Below, piece after piece: positions 10,035-22,337 of a DNA stretch of 64,000 nt. The DNA comes from Symsagittifera roscoffensis. Taxonomy: Eukaryota > Xenacoelomorpha > Acoela > Convolutidae. The stretch is from contig NC_087066.1 in assembly GCF_963678635.1 (NCBI RefSeq), positions 23,159,996 to 23,223,995 of the forward strand, given 5' to 3'. Made by a program: the position numbers and the translations under genes. How positions within the stretch are numbered: position 1 is the first letter of the stretch; every line of letters starts with the position of its first letter. A model generated the notes under the pieces. That model made no database searches. It saw nothing but the letters and a program-made list of their open reading frames with translations, and was not told the origin of the DNA.

Positions 10035-10125
10035 TTGTTTCTTAGGTTGATAAACTAACTTTAAAACCAACAATGTAATTAAGATGCATTTTGTGAAAAC
10101 ATCTTGATAATTTTCGAGGAAAGCT
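10035..10125 (+). promoter_or_regulatory. Acceptor-like sites before OXCT1 start
   Basis: ATTGTTTCTTAG ends at 10045, 67 nt after the RPL10A poly(A) signal. A second, AATTTTCGAG, ends at 10118, 7 nt before the ATG. Confidence 0.35.
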
Positions 10126-11652
10126 ATGCGTCTAACGAATTGTCTGAGTTCACATATTTGTCGCATTTGTACGTTGCATACCCGAAACTTGACACAGAAA
10201 CGAAGCAGATCTTCCAAATTCTGCAGTTCTCCTCTTGAAGCAGTAAAGGACGTCCAAGATGGTAGCACGTGCATGTTTGGTGGATTTGGCCTTTGTGGGA
10301 TTCCAGAAAACTTGATCAACGCGTTAAGAAAAAGCGGTGTAAAGAACTTGACCGCTGTCAGTAATAATTGTGGAGTTAATGATTTTGGGCTTGGAATTTT
10401 ACTCATGAATAGACAACTCAAACGTATGATTGCGTCATACGTAGGAGAGAATAAAGAGTTGGAGCGGGCTTTTTTGAACGGGGAGCTGGAGCTTGAACTT
10501 GTTCCTCAAGGAACGTTGGCTGAGAAGATTCGCTGCGCGGGAGCTGGGATTCCTGCTTTTTATACCCCTACTGGCTATGGGACCCTAATTCACGAAGGCG
10601 GAGCACCTATAAAATACGCCCCTGGCGGTGGCGAAATTATCATGTCAAGTGAGCCTAAGGAGTCCAAGAAATTTGATGAGATCGAATATGTTCTGGAGAA
10701 GTCTTTGAGCGCAGATTTCGCCTTTATAAAAGGCTACAAAGCTGACTATGCAGGCAATGTTGTATTTAGAAAAGCGACGCAGAATTTCAATTTGCCTATG
10801 GCTAAAGCAGCAAGAAAAACCATAGTAGAAGTTGAAGAATTAGTAGATATCGGGGATCTCCCTCCCGATTTAGTCCATTTACCTGCCGTTTACGTCGACA
10901 AAGTTCTGCAAGGGGAGCGATACGAAAAACGAATCGAACGCTTGAAGCTATCAGACCCAAATGACAAGGCATCCGAAAATTTGTCCGAAAGAGACGAAGT
11001 TAGGATGAGAATCATCAAGCGCGCAGCACGTGAGTTTCAAGATGGAATGTACGCCAACTTGGGAATAGGAATTCCAGCGCTTGCCAGTAACTTTATACCC
11101 AAGGGGATGAACGTGACGTTGCACAGTGAAAATGGAGTCTTGGGAGCCGGGCCGTTTCCAGAACCAGGCTTGGAAGATGCAGATCTGATCAATGCTGCAA
11201 AAGAAACTATTACTGTGCTTCCTGGAGGCTCTTATTTTTCCAGTGATGAATCTTTTGCAATGGTGCGAGGCAATCATATACAGCTGACAATGCTTGGAGC
11301 TTTGCAGGTGTCCAAGTTTGGAGATCTGGCTAACTGGATGATACCGGGGAAAATGGTGAAAGGTATGGGTGGAGCTATGGATTTAGTTTCGGCCACTCAA
11401 GGTCGAGTTGTGGTCACTATGGAACATACGAGTAAAGGAACGCATAAGATTTTGGACAGATGTTCGCTTCCTTTGACAGGAAAGAATGTGGTTGATACTA
11501 TTATTACGGAAAAGTGTGTATTTAAAGTAAACAAAGATTCCGGACTAATTCTGAAAGAATTGTGGCCTTCAGTCTCAATTGAAGATGTGAAAGAAAATAC
11601 GGGATGCGATTTCCATGTAGACAGTGAAAATTTGACAGAAATGATGCAGTAG
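10126..11652 (+). CDS. OXCT1: Succinyl-CoA:3-ketoacid CoA-transferase, mitochondrial
   Basis: A single open frame of 508 residues, close to the ~520 of animal SCOT. It moves CoA from succinyl-CoA to acetoacetate in ketone-body breakdown in the mitochondrial matrix. Residues 1 to ~35 are Arg/Lys/Ser-rich without acids, as in a mitochondrial presequence. The alpha half shows [24 protein letters not shown] and the [15 protein letters not shown] motif. The beta half begins near residue 290 with [20 protein letters not shown] and contains the active-site SENG motif (Glu about residue 335), GPFPEPG and the Gly-rich [11 protein letters not shown] linker near residues 275-290 joins the halves. The ORF has no intron, although animal OXCT1 genes normally have many. 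Intact key residues suggest it is functional; a retrocopy that replaced the parent is possible. Confidence 0.96.
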   Translation: MRLTNCLSSHICRICTLHTRNLTQKRSRSSKFCSSPLEAVKDVQDGSTCMFGGFGLCGIPENLINALRKSGVKNLTAVSNNCGVNDFGLGILLMNRQLKRMIASYVGENKELERAFLNGELELELVPQGTLAEKIRCAGAGIPAFYTPTGYGTLIHEGGAPIKYAPGGGEIIMSSEPKESKKFDEIEYVLEKSLSADFAFIKGYKADYAGNVVFRKATQNFNLPMAKAARKTIVEVEELVDIGDLPPDLVHLPAVYVDKVLQGERYEKRIERLKLSDPNDKASENLSERDEVRMRIIKRAAREFQDGMYANLGIGIPALASNFIPKGMNVTLHSENGVLGAGPFPEPGLEDADLINAAKETITVLPGGSYFSSDESFAMVRGNHIQLTMLGALQVSKFGDLANWMIPGKMVKGMGGAMDLVSATQGRVVVTMEHTSKGTHKILDRCSLPLTGKNVVDTIITEKCVFKVNKDSGLILKELWPSVSIEDVKENTGCDFHVDSENLTEMMQ

Positions 11653-11728
11653 ATAGCAGTGCAGTTCAAAAATAATTTATCTGTGAGGTATAAATCACAA
11701 GTATTAGTTAGTATACATGAGGTGAAAT

Positions 11729-11734
11729 AATAAA
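11729..11734 (+). terminator. poly(A) signal of OXCT1
   Basis: AATAAA 77 nt after the stop codon; the next gene's acceptor-like site is about 210 bp further on. Confidence 0.65.
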
Positions 11735-11927
11735 TATACCTGACCAGCTTTATTCATCTTAGTTTATTCATCTTAATTTATTTTTTCAAAAGTGTGGTTT
11801 TCCAAAGTGATTCGTATAGTATCTGATACAAAGAAAAAGTTTATATAGGAAATTCGATTAGACTCAGGATGAAAAACGATATAACTATCTATCATGGCCT
11901 GTAGCTGATTGTTTTGTCTACAGTTGA

Positions 11928-11951
11928 AAATGTCCTTTTCAGGTAGTTAGA
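11928..11951 (+). promoter_or_regulatory. Acceptor-like site just before SCAF-like start
   Basis: TGTCCTTTTCAG ends at 11942, 9 nt before the ATG. It has the strongest pyrimidine tract of the set. Confidence 0.45.
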
Positions 11952-14452
11952 ATGAAGGTTCCCAAGGAACTAAAGGACTTCGAGGAGGCGATGCAGGACT
12001 TGATGAAGATCAGAGTGCCCCTCTCGAAACGAACAGTAGAAAACATCACTCATTTAGGCTTCAGCGCTATAAACTACTACAAGCATGTAGCAGTCATCAT
12101 CGAGAAGTTCATCAAAAAATGCAAACCAACTCACAAAATTTGTGGACTGTATGTTATTGACGCTTTGGTCAGATATACTATAAAGCAAAAAGGCAAAGAA
12201 GGAGATCATTTGGGGCCTCGATTTACCAGAAATTTCTCCGAGACGTTCGAAAGAATAATGCACTGTCCGTCAAAAGATTACCCGAAAGTCATAAGGGTTC
12301 TGAATCTATGGCAGATGAAAAAAATCTACTCGTGTGATGTGATTCAACCTTTACTGGGCATTGTGACCAAATTTGTCGAAAGCAAAGACATTTCAAGAAG
12401 CCCCTCAATGGGCGAAGGTGGAATGGGTAGTGGGAATGGGGGAAGTTTAGATGGACCTTCGACTCCTCCCCAAAATGACGAAGAAGACAGCTATGACGAG
12501 GATGCAGATAACGGCTCATATATGTCGGAAATAGATGGTTCTTTTGAGCAGCCGAGAACCCCGCCTTTACCCGATCCTAACTCGTACCCACTTGGACCTG
12601 GTAAAAAGTCACCATCACCAAAAACTAAACGCCCCTCGCCTCACAAGAAAAAATTTCAGCCCTTGCTAGAAATCAATACTTCGTTGGCTGTCGAGGAAAT
12701 GACTGATGAGGATAAATATACACCGACAACTAGCGAAAATGTAAGGAAATTGGGAGAGCTTCTAAATGTAACGTCAGGAGAAACAGAATCGAAAAACAAC
12801 TCGACCGAGAAAACTAATGCAGCCGAATTTTTACAATTGCTAAAAACCGTCAATGACGAGTTTTCACAGGAACTGCCGTTTGGTTCTGATACTAAGTTAG
12901 ACCGAGAGTTGCGAGGTGAAGAGTTGCGTTCAGATTTAGAAAGCGAAGTTCTAGGAAATGAGTCATTAACAAAAGAGTGCGTGAATATTCCACTTGAGTA
13001 CAAGAATACTGTTGATATGTCGGAATTTAGTCCGATTTCTGACGGGCAAGATATCAATGGATCTGACATGGATATCGAATCAGCAAATAAAAAGACTGAA
13101 AAATTGAAAAGTCCTGAAAATGATGTCGTTGAAGGAGCTGTGAAGCCTGAAATAGAGTTCTCGAATGAAGGAAAAGAGTCAAAATTGGTTGCGTCAAACT
13201 ACGCCGAGGATAACGAAAACATAAAAATCACAGTACATCAAGATGCAGCGGCTTTAACAACAGTTACATTAGAAAATAAAGAGGAAGAAAAGACGAGAAA
13301 GCGAGAGAAAAAGATGCCGAAAAAAGAAAAGACGAAAATAAGTCAAAGGACGCCTCGGGACCGGAAAAGAAATTACAGAGAGAAGAAAGGCAGTCCGGTT
13401 GAGAATTTGATGCCAACTGGATCTGACCTGGGCGAGTTGTCGGACTATCAACAACCTGAGCTAATTAAACATGGTGCTAAAACTAAATTATCGCCGGAAA
13501 AGCCTATGCTCACGAAACACATTAAGCGGAAGAAGCACAAATCTAATAGTTTTGCTACAAATGAACGCAGTCGTTCTTCAAGCAGTGCCTCAGAAAAGAA
13601 GAAGAGCAAAAAGTCGAAGAAGAAAAAGAAGAAAAACAAGAAACATAAGAAGAAGGCGAAAAATAAGCACGAATCGTCTAAAAAGTCAGACAGTAGTGAA
13701 GAGAATAGCGATGGTAGCGAGAACGATGAACATTCGAAAAAGATTCACAGAACTCCAACGAAGTCCTTGAAAGAAGAATTGGATTTGATAAGTGCAAGAA
13801 AAAACAAAAAGCGGAAAAAGGTTGATTTTGACCTTGAAAATGAACTGACCACAGATCCTATAGTTAACTATGGACCGCATTTGTACCCTAAAAAGTGTAT
13901 TATCATATACAGTACTGTTTTATCAATTAGCAATATCACCGACCTAAGTTTCAAACGTGTAAATGATTTATTGAAAGTGTACGGGAATGTTTTGAGCGTT
14001 GAAATGGTCGTATCTTTGAACAAAGCTTTAGTTAATTACTCAGAACGCAAATCAGCCTGTTGCGCTCTAGTTTCGCTTAGACACAGGAACGAGTTCGGAA
14101 TTTCTTGGGCTTTTCCGAAGCCAGTTAGCCAGCCACCCTGGATTGAGATGTGGGATGGATCAGTGGGATGTTGTGTTGTTCCGTGGAATAAAGCGCCTAA
14201 GGATCCCTTGGTAGCCTTTTTGGATGGCTGCTTCATAGATAAGTCAACTTTGCCTCCGCCTGAAGAATTGACAAAAAATAACGAAGTAACCAGCTCTACA
14301 GACCCGGATCGGACGCTGACCTATTCACAAATAAGTGAAGACGAAAGCATAGGAGCACCATCTAACGCCGAGATCAAAAAGAAGATAGCGAAGATGATTG
14401 CCAAAAGTCAAAAGATTGGAGCTGCAAACGACGAGCCGCCTTCGCCTAAAAA
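11952..14452 (+). CDS. SCAF-like exon 1 (CID and RRM)
   Basis: ATG at 11952; donor GTAAGA at 14453. The open frame runs only two codons past the donor before a stop, which supports splicing here. Confidence 0.92.
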
Positions 14453-17400
14453 GTAAGACTAAAATCTACAATCTATACTTCTGTTTCTTTTTTTGTGAAT
14501 TTAACAGATGATGTTAATTTTGCAGGAGCAAAACCGAATCGAGTGTTTCTAACAGTTCAGCATTCAAACCTGCCCCATTTGCGCCAGTTGACAGGAAAGC
14601 TGAAGGTATTTATATAGTATTTGAAATCAAGAAAAACTGAACTGCTTACATAAGGTGAATCATCTTGCTTTCAAGTTCTGTAGTGTTAAACGAGACTATA
14701 AGGACATTATTTCTTGTCTTTATTTTCTCATCCATTATGATCAATAAAATTCTGTTCCTTTACTCTGGAGTCCATAATCTGGGATGCACAATCCGAGGAA
14801 TAGAATTTGGAATAGGATATAAATTTGGAAAAGGATTTGTGACAAAAAAATGGTTACTTGTTGATTTAAACTTATCAACGTTTTTATTTTTGGAATTTAT
14901 ATCCGACATTCAGAAAATTTACTGGTTTTGGACATTACCCATGTTCGGTAGATTAAGTTAAATTTCTGTTCACGGAGTTTGATTTCTGTTATAAGTTAAG
15001 TTGGTTACACTAACGAGCTTGAGAGCGTTAGTATTATTACGAAGCTTCTTTTTCTAACTTAACTGGCAAATAAAAGTGTTCATTAAAAGTGTCATTAAAA
15101 GTAACACTTTTGCTATAATCACGATCTGTAGCATTGGAAATTTCATAGCATCTGTTCTCAGCTTTATTTGTGGCTCGTGCTTTATTTGTGGCTCGAGTGG
15201 TTAGTGCGTGAGACGCATAATCTCTAGGTCGCAGATCGAATCCGAGACGTAAACGAATTTTTACTATTTCGAAGCTTAATTCTACTCTTTTTTATTGAAC
15301 TTTATAGAGCTGAGTTTTGTCATTTTCTCGCTAGTGTTTGAGAAGCACAGCTTGCATCTGTGTAAATATTCAGTTGCAGAAGATCTGTTAAGTTAATAAA
15401 ATTGTTGATTTTTTTTGTACATATATCTGTTGCATGATTTATGCAGTTTCTGAAGCTTTCTTATACCTGCTATTCCTGTAATATTCATCTTCGATGTTAG
15501 ATTTCAAGAGAAGGCTTTTCAAAGTTTACTCTTTTATCAGATTCAATTAAGTGAAATTTTGGTTAGCGATTTAGTTATGCTTGATCGGTAAGCTTCAAAA
15601 CTTGTTCACTCAATTTTGATTTTTTGCTTGTATTTTGATTTTTGAAATTGAGCTCATTTCCTTTGATAAAAGAAAAGCAAACTCACTAGCGAGCAGCAAA
15701 AGTTTTACGGCTACGAAAATCCCACCGGTTTAAAAAAATCATTGATCAAGTTTCTCTTAATGGCAAAACTTTGAGAGAAACTGCGGATCATTAACTATAC
15801 TTGAAATTCAAAGAGCTTTAACATATAATTTTGAAAAACGTTCAAAAATTTCAACCAATTTTTTTCGGTGTCTTGGTGATCTATTACACTTTTCCAACCA
15901 TCTGCTGGCTATTTTTTTGCTACGACCACCCCTACGGATGAGCAGGTACTATGATGTAGGGTGGGTTTTGTTGATTCAAAGAAAACTCAGAGACGATCGA
16001 ATGAGGTATCATTTTAAAGCACTTTTTGTCGCGCTTCGTATTACGAAGGAACGAAGCAGTTTTTTCAACAGCCAAGCTGATGTTTTGTTATTTATCCAGG
16101 TCAACCTTTTTCAAATCAAGTCGCGCGTTGAAATCATTTTTTCCCTGTCAAATTTTTTGCATAGTTTTCTGATTGGCTTAATCTGTATCTTAAAGTTTGG
16201 CTGAATCTGTATATTAAAATTTGGCTTAATCTGTATCCATGGCTTAATCTGTATCCATTGACTTAATCGGTATCCAGTTTCCTGCCATATATATGTTATA
16301 AAGTGTCGAAAAATTAAAGCGAGTTTTTATTTTGTTTAGAATATACTTGAAAACTCATTTTTAAATGAAGTTAAATTAGGCTCTTCAATAACAAAAATTC
16401 AAATGGAGCGAAAAATTGAGCTTGTATTTAAATTGCAAAGGTCTAGTTAATTTTTAGATCGTCCAGTCGATTTGAGAAATACCTATAGATAAATTGTCAA
16501 TGATTAGTCTTCTTAGAAAACGTCAATCATGAGAGATTCTTGTAAGTGAAAGCGCTTCAAGGTGATATATTCTGTTTCTGGAAACTTGACAATGAATAGT
16601 TTCCGAAAAAGTGTTTTTTTTTCGGTTTCCTTCAGTTCATTTGCACTAAAGGTTGAAAAGATTATTTTTGATTTGCAGCTTGAAGTAAAAGACATTTAGG
16701 AAGATATTTTGCAATCTTTCTCCGGAATTAAGAGTTTGATGAAATCAGTTAAAACTTCAAGTTTATTAGTTGTGCCGAGTGATTTTGTGCTGTTAAAATG
16801 TAAAGTAATTTGTTCCCACCACACCACTGGAAGTCGGAAAGAACTTTGTATTTGGGTGTTTTTCTCATGCCGACTTAGGTTAGACAAAGGCAATTTGTAG
16901 GATGTAGTTCGCTGTATAAAACTTTTTCACGGCATAAAAGATATGATCGACTTAAAAAATATTTAGATCTTCTTGGTGTTGAGAAAAACCGGTTGAACAC
17001 AAGCTTGCCTTTTAAATAGAATGAGAGCAAATTGTGAAAATAACTCGCTTTTGATTTCTAAAAAAAGCACTTTTAAAATATTGCTTTATTGGATCGTTGT
17101 TCTTGAATTTTTGTCTTAAATAGTTAAGTATTGTCTCTTAAAATAAGCAAGATTATTGCACTTTGGTACTAGAGGTTTTTCTTGGAAACAACTTTGTTTT
17201 CAGGTCGAATGAAATTGGTTGGTCTTTAAGTTTGTACGGCCAACTAACCGACAAATTTTGAGCGTGTTTGCATTTTTGAATACCCGCTCTTCTTCGATTT
17301 TTGATTTTTTTTTCACGTTGGTTGAAAATTTGTCAAATACTTCAGCATATCATAAAAAAGTTATATCCAAATGTTTTGAGGGATATATAACTCTTGTAAG

Positions 17401-20400
17401 TTTTATAGTTTTTAAAGCATTTTTTACCGGCTAAACGTGTGTCTGTTCAAGGTTTATCGGCTTTATTACCTTTTGACATGTTTTTCATAAAGAGAAATTT
17501 TTAAGAACAAAATCAAGACACAGATACCAAAATGTTTACTTTCCCTCTGCAAAAATGTTGTAAATTACCCGCGAATAAAAAGTTTCAATTCTTTCTCTAA
17601 ACTTTTACCCTCTTTTTTATTTTGTTGTTGCAAAAATAACTGCGATCGGGAGCTTTGTGTGAAGTGTACATTAACAATTTAAAATTTAAAGTTTTCTTCT
17701 AAGGCGTGAAAAAATTTAATTTGACTCCAAGAAAACTAGTTTTAGAAGCTTCATTTTGCTTCCTTGGCAATAAATAACTTTCAAATAATCCAAAAAAATT
17801 CTGCAGTTTTTCTGACTTTTTGCCTCGTTTTCAAGTTAAAAAAATAATGAAGTGGTTTTCACTCACGTAGGTCTCGATGATTTTTTGCTTAGGAAAACGT
17901 CTTAAAATTTCTATACGCTCACGTTTGATTTTTCGCGTTTTGGCTTATGATTTTTTTCTTAGTTCACTTCATCTTTGTTAAATAAAGCCAAATTCCTCTA
18001 TTGAACAGCAAAAATGAAAAGTTTGCAAAAAATAGGAATGATTTCTTGTTTCAAATATGGAATGAATTCACTGCACAATAAAAAAAAATCATATATCGAT
18101 CCAGTTTTCTCTAAATAAGATAATTTTACAGTAAAAGTGCCATTAATAACCAGTATTTGAAATTTAAAGAGCTTAAACGAGAATTATTTTGTTCTTCGAA
18201 ATTCGAAAGTTGAAAAATCTTGAAAGTTTTCATTGTTCTTCTACGCTTTTCAAACTGTCTGTTGACTGTTTTTATTTTTTTTTGTTGAACTTCGGCAAAA
18301 ATTTTGTAGGTTTCATCGTATTCCACTCCTCATGACTGCCCGCAAAAAATAAATTTTCGCTTTTTTCTTTAATGTGGTCCGAACTCTCTGTGCTACTTGC
18401 ACGGCAACCGGCTACTCTTGGCTTGATACCAGTATGACTTTGGATTTTCTATGACAAAAATAATCGCTATTGATAGTTTTTCAAGGTTATCTAATTTAAT
18501 CAGTCGTAAATATATGCGATAATGAACGGCATGCGTTACACATAATTAAGTTGTGCAGATATATAGGCTCAAATTGGAAGGTGCAGTTAAGCTCCATTTC
18601 AACAAAAATGGAATTGCTGCTCCTTTGTTTCCTTGAGCTTATCGATGCTTATCTAACTGGGTGCTTCATAAATTTAAGCAAAAAAAAAATCAACTAATTT
18701 ATTTCGACTTATTTGGGTCGTGTTTTTTGTGGAAAATTGAAATTCTCTTTTCGTTTTTTGTTTCCCAGGCGAGTCTTTTGAAGCACGCATTTTCTGGTTC
18801 AAACTGAATTTTCCCATGACAAAATGGCTCCTCGCTTTTAGTTATACGAAGGAATTTAAACGGATTTAGAACGGAATGGTACAAAAAGAAACGTATACAT
18901 TTTCTCAAACATTGTTAAATATTATTCTAATTGTCTTTTTGGTTTTAGCAACAAGGTTCAGTGCCTTCGGATGGGGATCAGCGAAAAAGGCGACATCTGA
19001 CTCATCTGCTGCTACCACATCAACATCAACATCGAGCAGCAATCCTCTTGCATCAACAGCAGAAACGACGGCATACAACTCAGCTAACATGTACATGAAT
19101 GCCCATTACCAGAACTACCTTCAAACTGCCGCCATGTATCAACACATGTCATACCCGCCCGGATACACTTACCCTTACGCCAGCTATGGTGCTTACAACC
19201 CATATGCTTATTCTGGGGGGTATGGAATGCCGACACAAAACTATCAGCAGATGTACGGAGCCGCTGCGGCATCATCGTCAAACAGTCCGTATACTGCATT
19301 TGTCAATTCAGAGGCTTCGTCACAGTCTGTTACTGGTGCTTCACCTTCGAAAAATGCACAGACGAAAACGTCATTCGCAAGCACGAATCAATCCTCGACT
19401 TCGGCGGTGACGAGTAAAGTCGGTTATAATCCTAGCAAGGTGCCAACTTGTAGCTCAACTACGGTACCAAGGTCATATAGCAATTTTCATGTGGCTCCGC
19501 CTGTTCCAAGTTCGAATGATAGTACGCCAAGTAGTGGAATGAGCTCCTGGACGGACAGTGCAACCAAGCTAAATACATTGTGGAATAATACTGTAACTAG
19601 TAGTCGTTCAAGTGTGGCCGCAAACATTGCAAATTTTACTTCGCATGCAGCAACGCCTTATTTGACTTCGAACACAGCAACGTCTACCTTTTCGTCGAAT
19701 GCAGCAACGCCGCGAGCTCTACCGGGAATTGATGGAAGTTCAAATTCAAAAGACGTCGATTTTAGAGTGCAAGGATATCCTCTACCGCAGCACAAGAAAA
19801 TTCCACCATCAGCAGTGACTTCAATTTCGCACGGGGTTGCAATTAACCCGGTCGTTGTATCAAACTACAAGAACTCGACGACAGTGCAGCGTGAACCGAC
19901 ATTTGTAAATCAGAACTCGAGTAGCTTTGGAAGCTCGGTGACTAGTTCGAGTCCCATTGTTGTTTCAAGTACGTCAAGCACATCAGCGCAGTCAGTGAAA
20001 TACTTTTTTCAGTCGTCAGTAGCTAATCAACTCCAAACACCAAAAGGAGTTAGTTTTTCTTTGGCTTCAGCTGCCAAAAATCCAACCGATGTTGCAATCA
20101 ACGCTGTTAAAGCTTTCTTGTCCTCAAGCAATAGCGACAACAGTAAAGATAGTGTTTCTAGTGCTCAGAATGGTGCCAATTCAAGTTTGAAGCAGATGCT
20201 AATTCCTCCAGTGCCACCACCGTTCCCTCCGCCTCCGAGTTTCATGCCGACTTCCAAAGGTTCCAGGCAACCTTCAAAACCTCCGTTGACGGGTACCAGG
20301 TGCACTTACATGTCGCAATATAGTCTTGCCAATCAGTCTGATAAGTCAATGACTTCTGCCGCTAACAGCAGTGTTTTATTGGCTTCTAGTGCAACTACCG

Positions 20401-22322
20401 CCTCAAATGGTGCTTATGCGACATCTACAGCTCCTATGAGCACTCAATCAAACATCAATTCCTTAATGAGTTCTACATCATCAACCAGTTTCCTAAATGT
20501 TTCGTCCGCCGCTGTAACCGTTGCAAATAATTTGTCTGATAAATCAGCTTCAAGAAGGTCAGAAGAGACTTGTTTGCTATCCAAACGTAGCGATATCTCG
20601 GATCCTCTTAGAACACTTGAATTGAGCGCACCAGGCACTGTAAGTAATGACACCGCCGTGAATAATCAAACGGCAATTTCTCCCACCAGTCCCAAAGTGT
20701 CAACAGATGACTTTAAAGAATCTGTGTCTCGTGAAATCCCAATTGTTCCAGTGCCAAACCCATCAGAAGGTTCCCTCGAAAAGACAAATGACTTGGATCA
20801 TGGATTCCAAAACAGTGCGCATGATATTTCGAAGTTTTTTATGAATTCTATGCGACATTCTGGACCAGTTACTACTAATCAAGTGTCGGCGAATGCGGAT
20901 AAAGCTCCTCAAAGTTTGCCAATACTTACGTCTACAAAAGATAATAACGATTGTGTTGGAAATAACACAACAACTAGTGGTGAAAATGATGATCAGCAAG
21001 ATGTTGATATGGATGAAGTGCAATCACAAACCATCTCGGATGACGGAACGGTGACAAGCGAGTTCGCTAACTTCCTGAAAAGTGCCCGAGAGTGCTGTCA
21101 AAGTGTCTTGGATAATTGTGAAGAACAGAGATCGATGCCATCTAGTGTCGAGAATGAACTCGAATCTGAATACTTGTCTAGCCGTCAGGCGCCACCACTT
21201 ATTAGGTTTTTAAAGTCGCAGACAGTACCCATGTTCCACGAAAGGACATTTCGACCTCATTGTCATGATTCACAGCTGGTACCTCGAGGTCCCATTTTGA
21301 ATGGTCCAGATAGAGTTGGAAATCGTCCTGGACACGAACCAGTTCGAATCAGAATTCCAATTTTCCGAGCAAGGAATCCGGATCAGAATGAGGAAATTAT
21401 GAGACCACGGGGAATGATGTCAGACCAAGGGAAAATGAGATTCCCGCCTCCGAGACCAGAACTCGCAAACACCCCTCCTCCGACAAGAGCTGTGCCTCCA
21501 CGATTTATGAGAGTTCCTGCGATTAGACCGAATTTCAGAGGTCCTTTACCAGAAAACATCCGCCGTATTCAACCATTGCGATTTCATGGACAAACGAGTT
21601 TTGAGCCGCAACCTCCGATAGAATTGTCTAGAGATGATGTGCGGCAGAATACTTCAAATCAACTCTTAAGGAACTTGGTAGTATCTGCTGGAGTTGACCG
21701 GGGACCCGGCGTTCCGTTTTCATCTGCCCAAAGGATGAGTTTCGCACCTCCTACTGGTGGTCAAAATAGACCGTTTCGACCTCACATGGCTGATATGCCT
21801 GGCGTTATGCTACGAAACGAACTTAAATCCAGGCTCACAATGGAAAGCCCCGAAAAAGGGTCTGGCATGTTAGAGAAAAGAGCTGAAATGATTTTGCGCA
21901 AAGAAATGCAAATCGCGTTACGTGCAATAAATCCAAACAATTTTGAAGGCGGAACCAGTGCTGCGACTGGTGCAAAAGGTGATCTAAATGAGTTCACATA
22001 TTCAACAAATATCAAGTCAAGACTAGGGAGCATTGAGAGTAAAACATTGAATCCAATCAGGATGAATAATGGAGGGGGTGTTGTGAGGCTAAATCTAGGA
22101 GATCCGGGGACTGGTATATCATTAGATATATCGAGGGGATCCGTAGGTTCGAGAATCGAAAGATCGAATTCCGACGGAACATCTGGCAACAGTCCAATAA
22201 AACGAAACTTCGCTCAGTCGAATTTGAGCCCTATCAGGTCGAGTGGCTTCACTAAACAAATGAGTGGAACTCAGCATCAAAAAGGAGCGATAGGAATTGA
22301 TTTGAACATTCCGTTTATGTAA
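11952..22322 (+). CDS. SCAF4/SCAF8-like CTD-interacting RNA-processing factor
   Basis: Three exons (11952-14452, 14526-14605, 18949-22322) encode about 1,984 residues; phases 2 and 1 match at the junctions. Residues ~5-137 are a CTD-interacting domain with the SCAF signature (YYKHVAVIIEKFIKKCKP, GLYVIDALVR, RVLNLWQ). An acidic/Ser-rich region and a Lys-rich block (about 546-580, probable nuclear localisation) follow. An RRM-like fold and the SCAF-specific extension (WAFPKP...WDGSVGCCVVPWNKAP) lie near 630-760. The third exon is Ser/Thr-rich, then has a PPVPPPFPPPP stretch and Arg/Pro-rich segments. SCAF4/8 bind the phosphorylated Pol II C-terminal domain and suppress premature polyadenylation. 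It is longer than the human proteins (~1,150-1,270), mainly through low-complexity sequence. An acceptor-like CAG ends 9 nt before the ATG. Confidence 0.92.
14526..14605 (+). CDS. SCAF-like exon 2
   Basis: An 80-nt exon between TTTTGCAG (acceptor ending 14525) and donor GTATTT (14606). It encodes KSKTESSVSNSSAFKPAPF and a few further residues. The 73-bp intron before it is short. It is too short for an ORF caller and is supported by both splice sites and phase. Confidence 0.8.
15010..15375 (+). mobile_element. tRNA-derived SINE copy 4 (SCAF-like intron)
   Basis: The most complete copy: a 5' block shared with copy 1, A box TGGCTCGAGTGG near 15193, B box GATCGAATCC near 15233, and the family tail ending near 15365 (TTCTCGCTAGTGTTTGAGAA). 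A short direct duplication (GCTTTATTTGTGGCTCG twice, 15162-15195) marks the head. Confidence 0.65.
15590..15930. repeat. Family B repeat, copy (SCAF-like intron)
   Basis: Shares GCAAACTCACTAGCGAGCAG, TTGAAATTCAAAGAGCTTTA and ACTTTTCCAACCATCTGCTG. Confidence 0.5.
17860..18300. repeat. Family B repeat, near-complete copy (SCAF-like intron)
   Basis: Shares TAGGTCTCGATGATTTTTTG, TTGAACAGCAAAAATG, ATCGATCCAGTTTTCTCTAA, GTATTTGAAATTTAAAGAGC and TTTTCAAACTGTCTGTTGAC in the family order. Confidence 0.55.
18949..22322 (+). CDS. SCAF-like exon 3 (large terminal coding exon)
   Basis: The acceptor TTTTAG ends at 18948 and the exon enters in phase 1, giving ATRFSAFGWGSAKK. It encodes 1,124 residues: Ser/Thr/Ala/Asn-rich, a Tyr-rich YPYASYGAYNPYAYSGGYG segment, a polyproline run near 20210-20245, then Pro/Arg-rich sequence ending GIDLNIPFM. 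An in-frame ATG at 18876 lies upstream of the acceptor, so this could also be read as a separate gene. The phase match and position make the SCAF C-terminus the better reading. Confidence 0.8.
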
Positions 22323-22330
22323 ATCTGAAA

Positions 22331-22337
22331 ATTAAAA
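22331..22337 (+). terminator. possible weak poly(A) signal of SCAF-like gene
   Basis: An ATTAAA variant just after the stop. No AATAAA is seen within about 1 kb, so the true 3' end is uncertain. Confidence 0.2.

Noticed and set aside
12656-13069. Minus-strand ORF across the SCAF-like exon
   Set aside because: It is the shadow of a long coding exon with a recognised CID and RRM.
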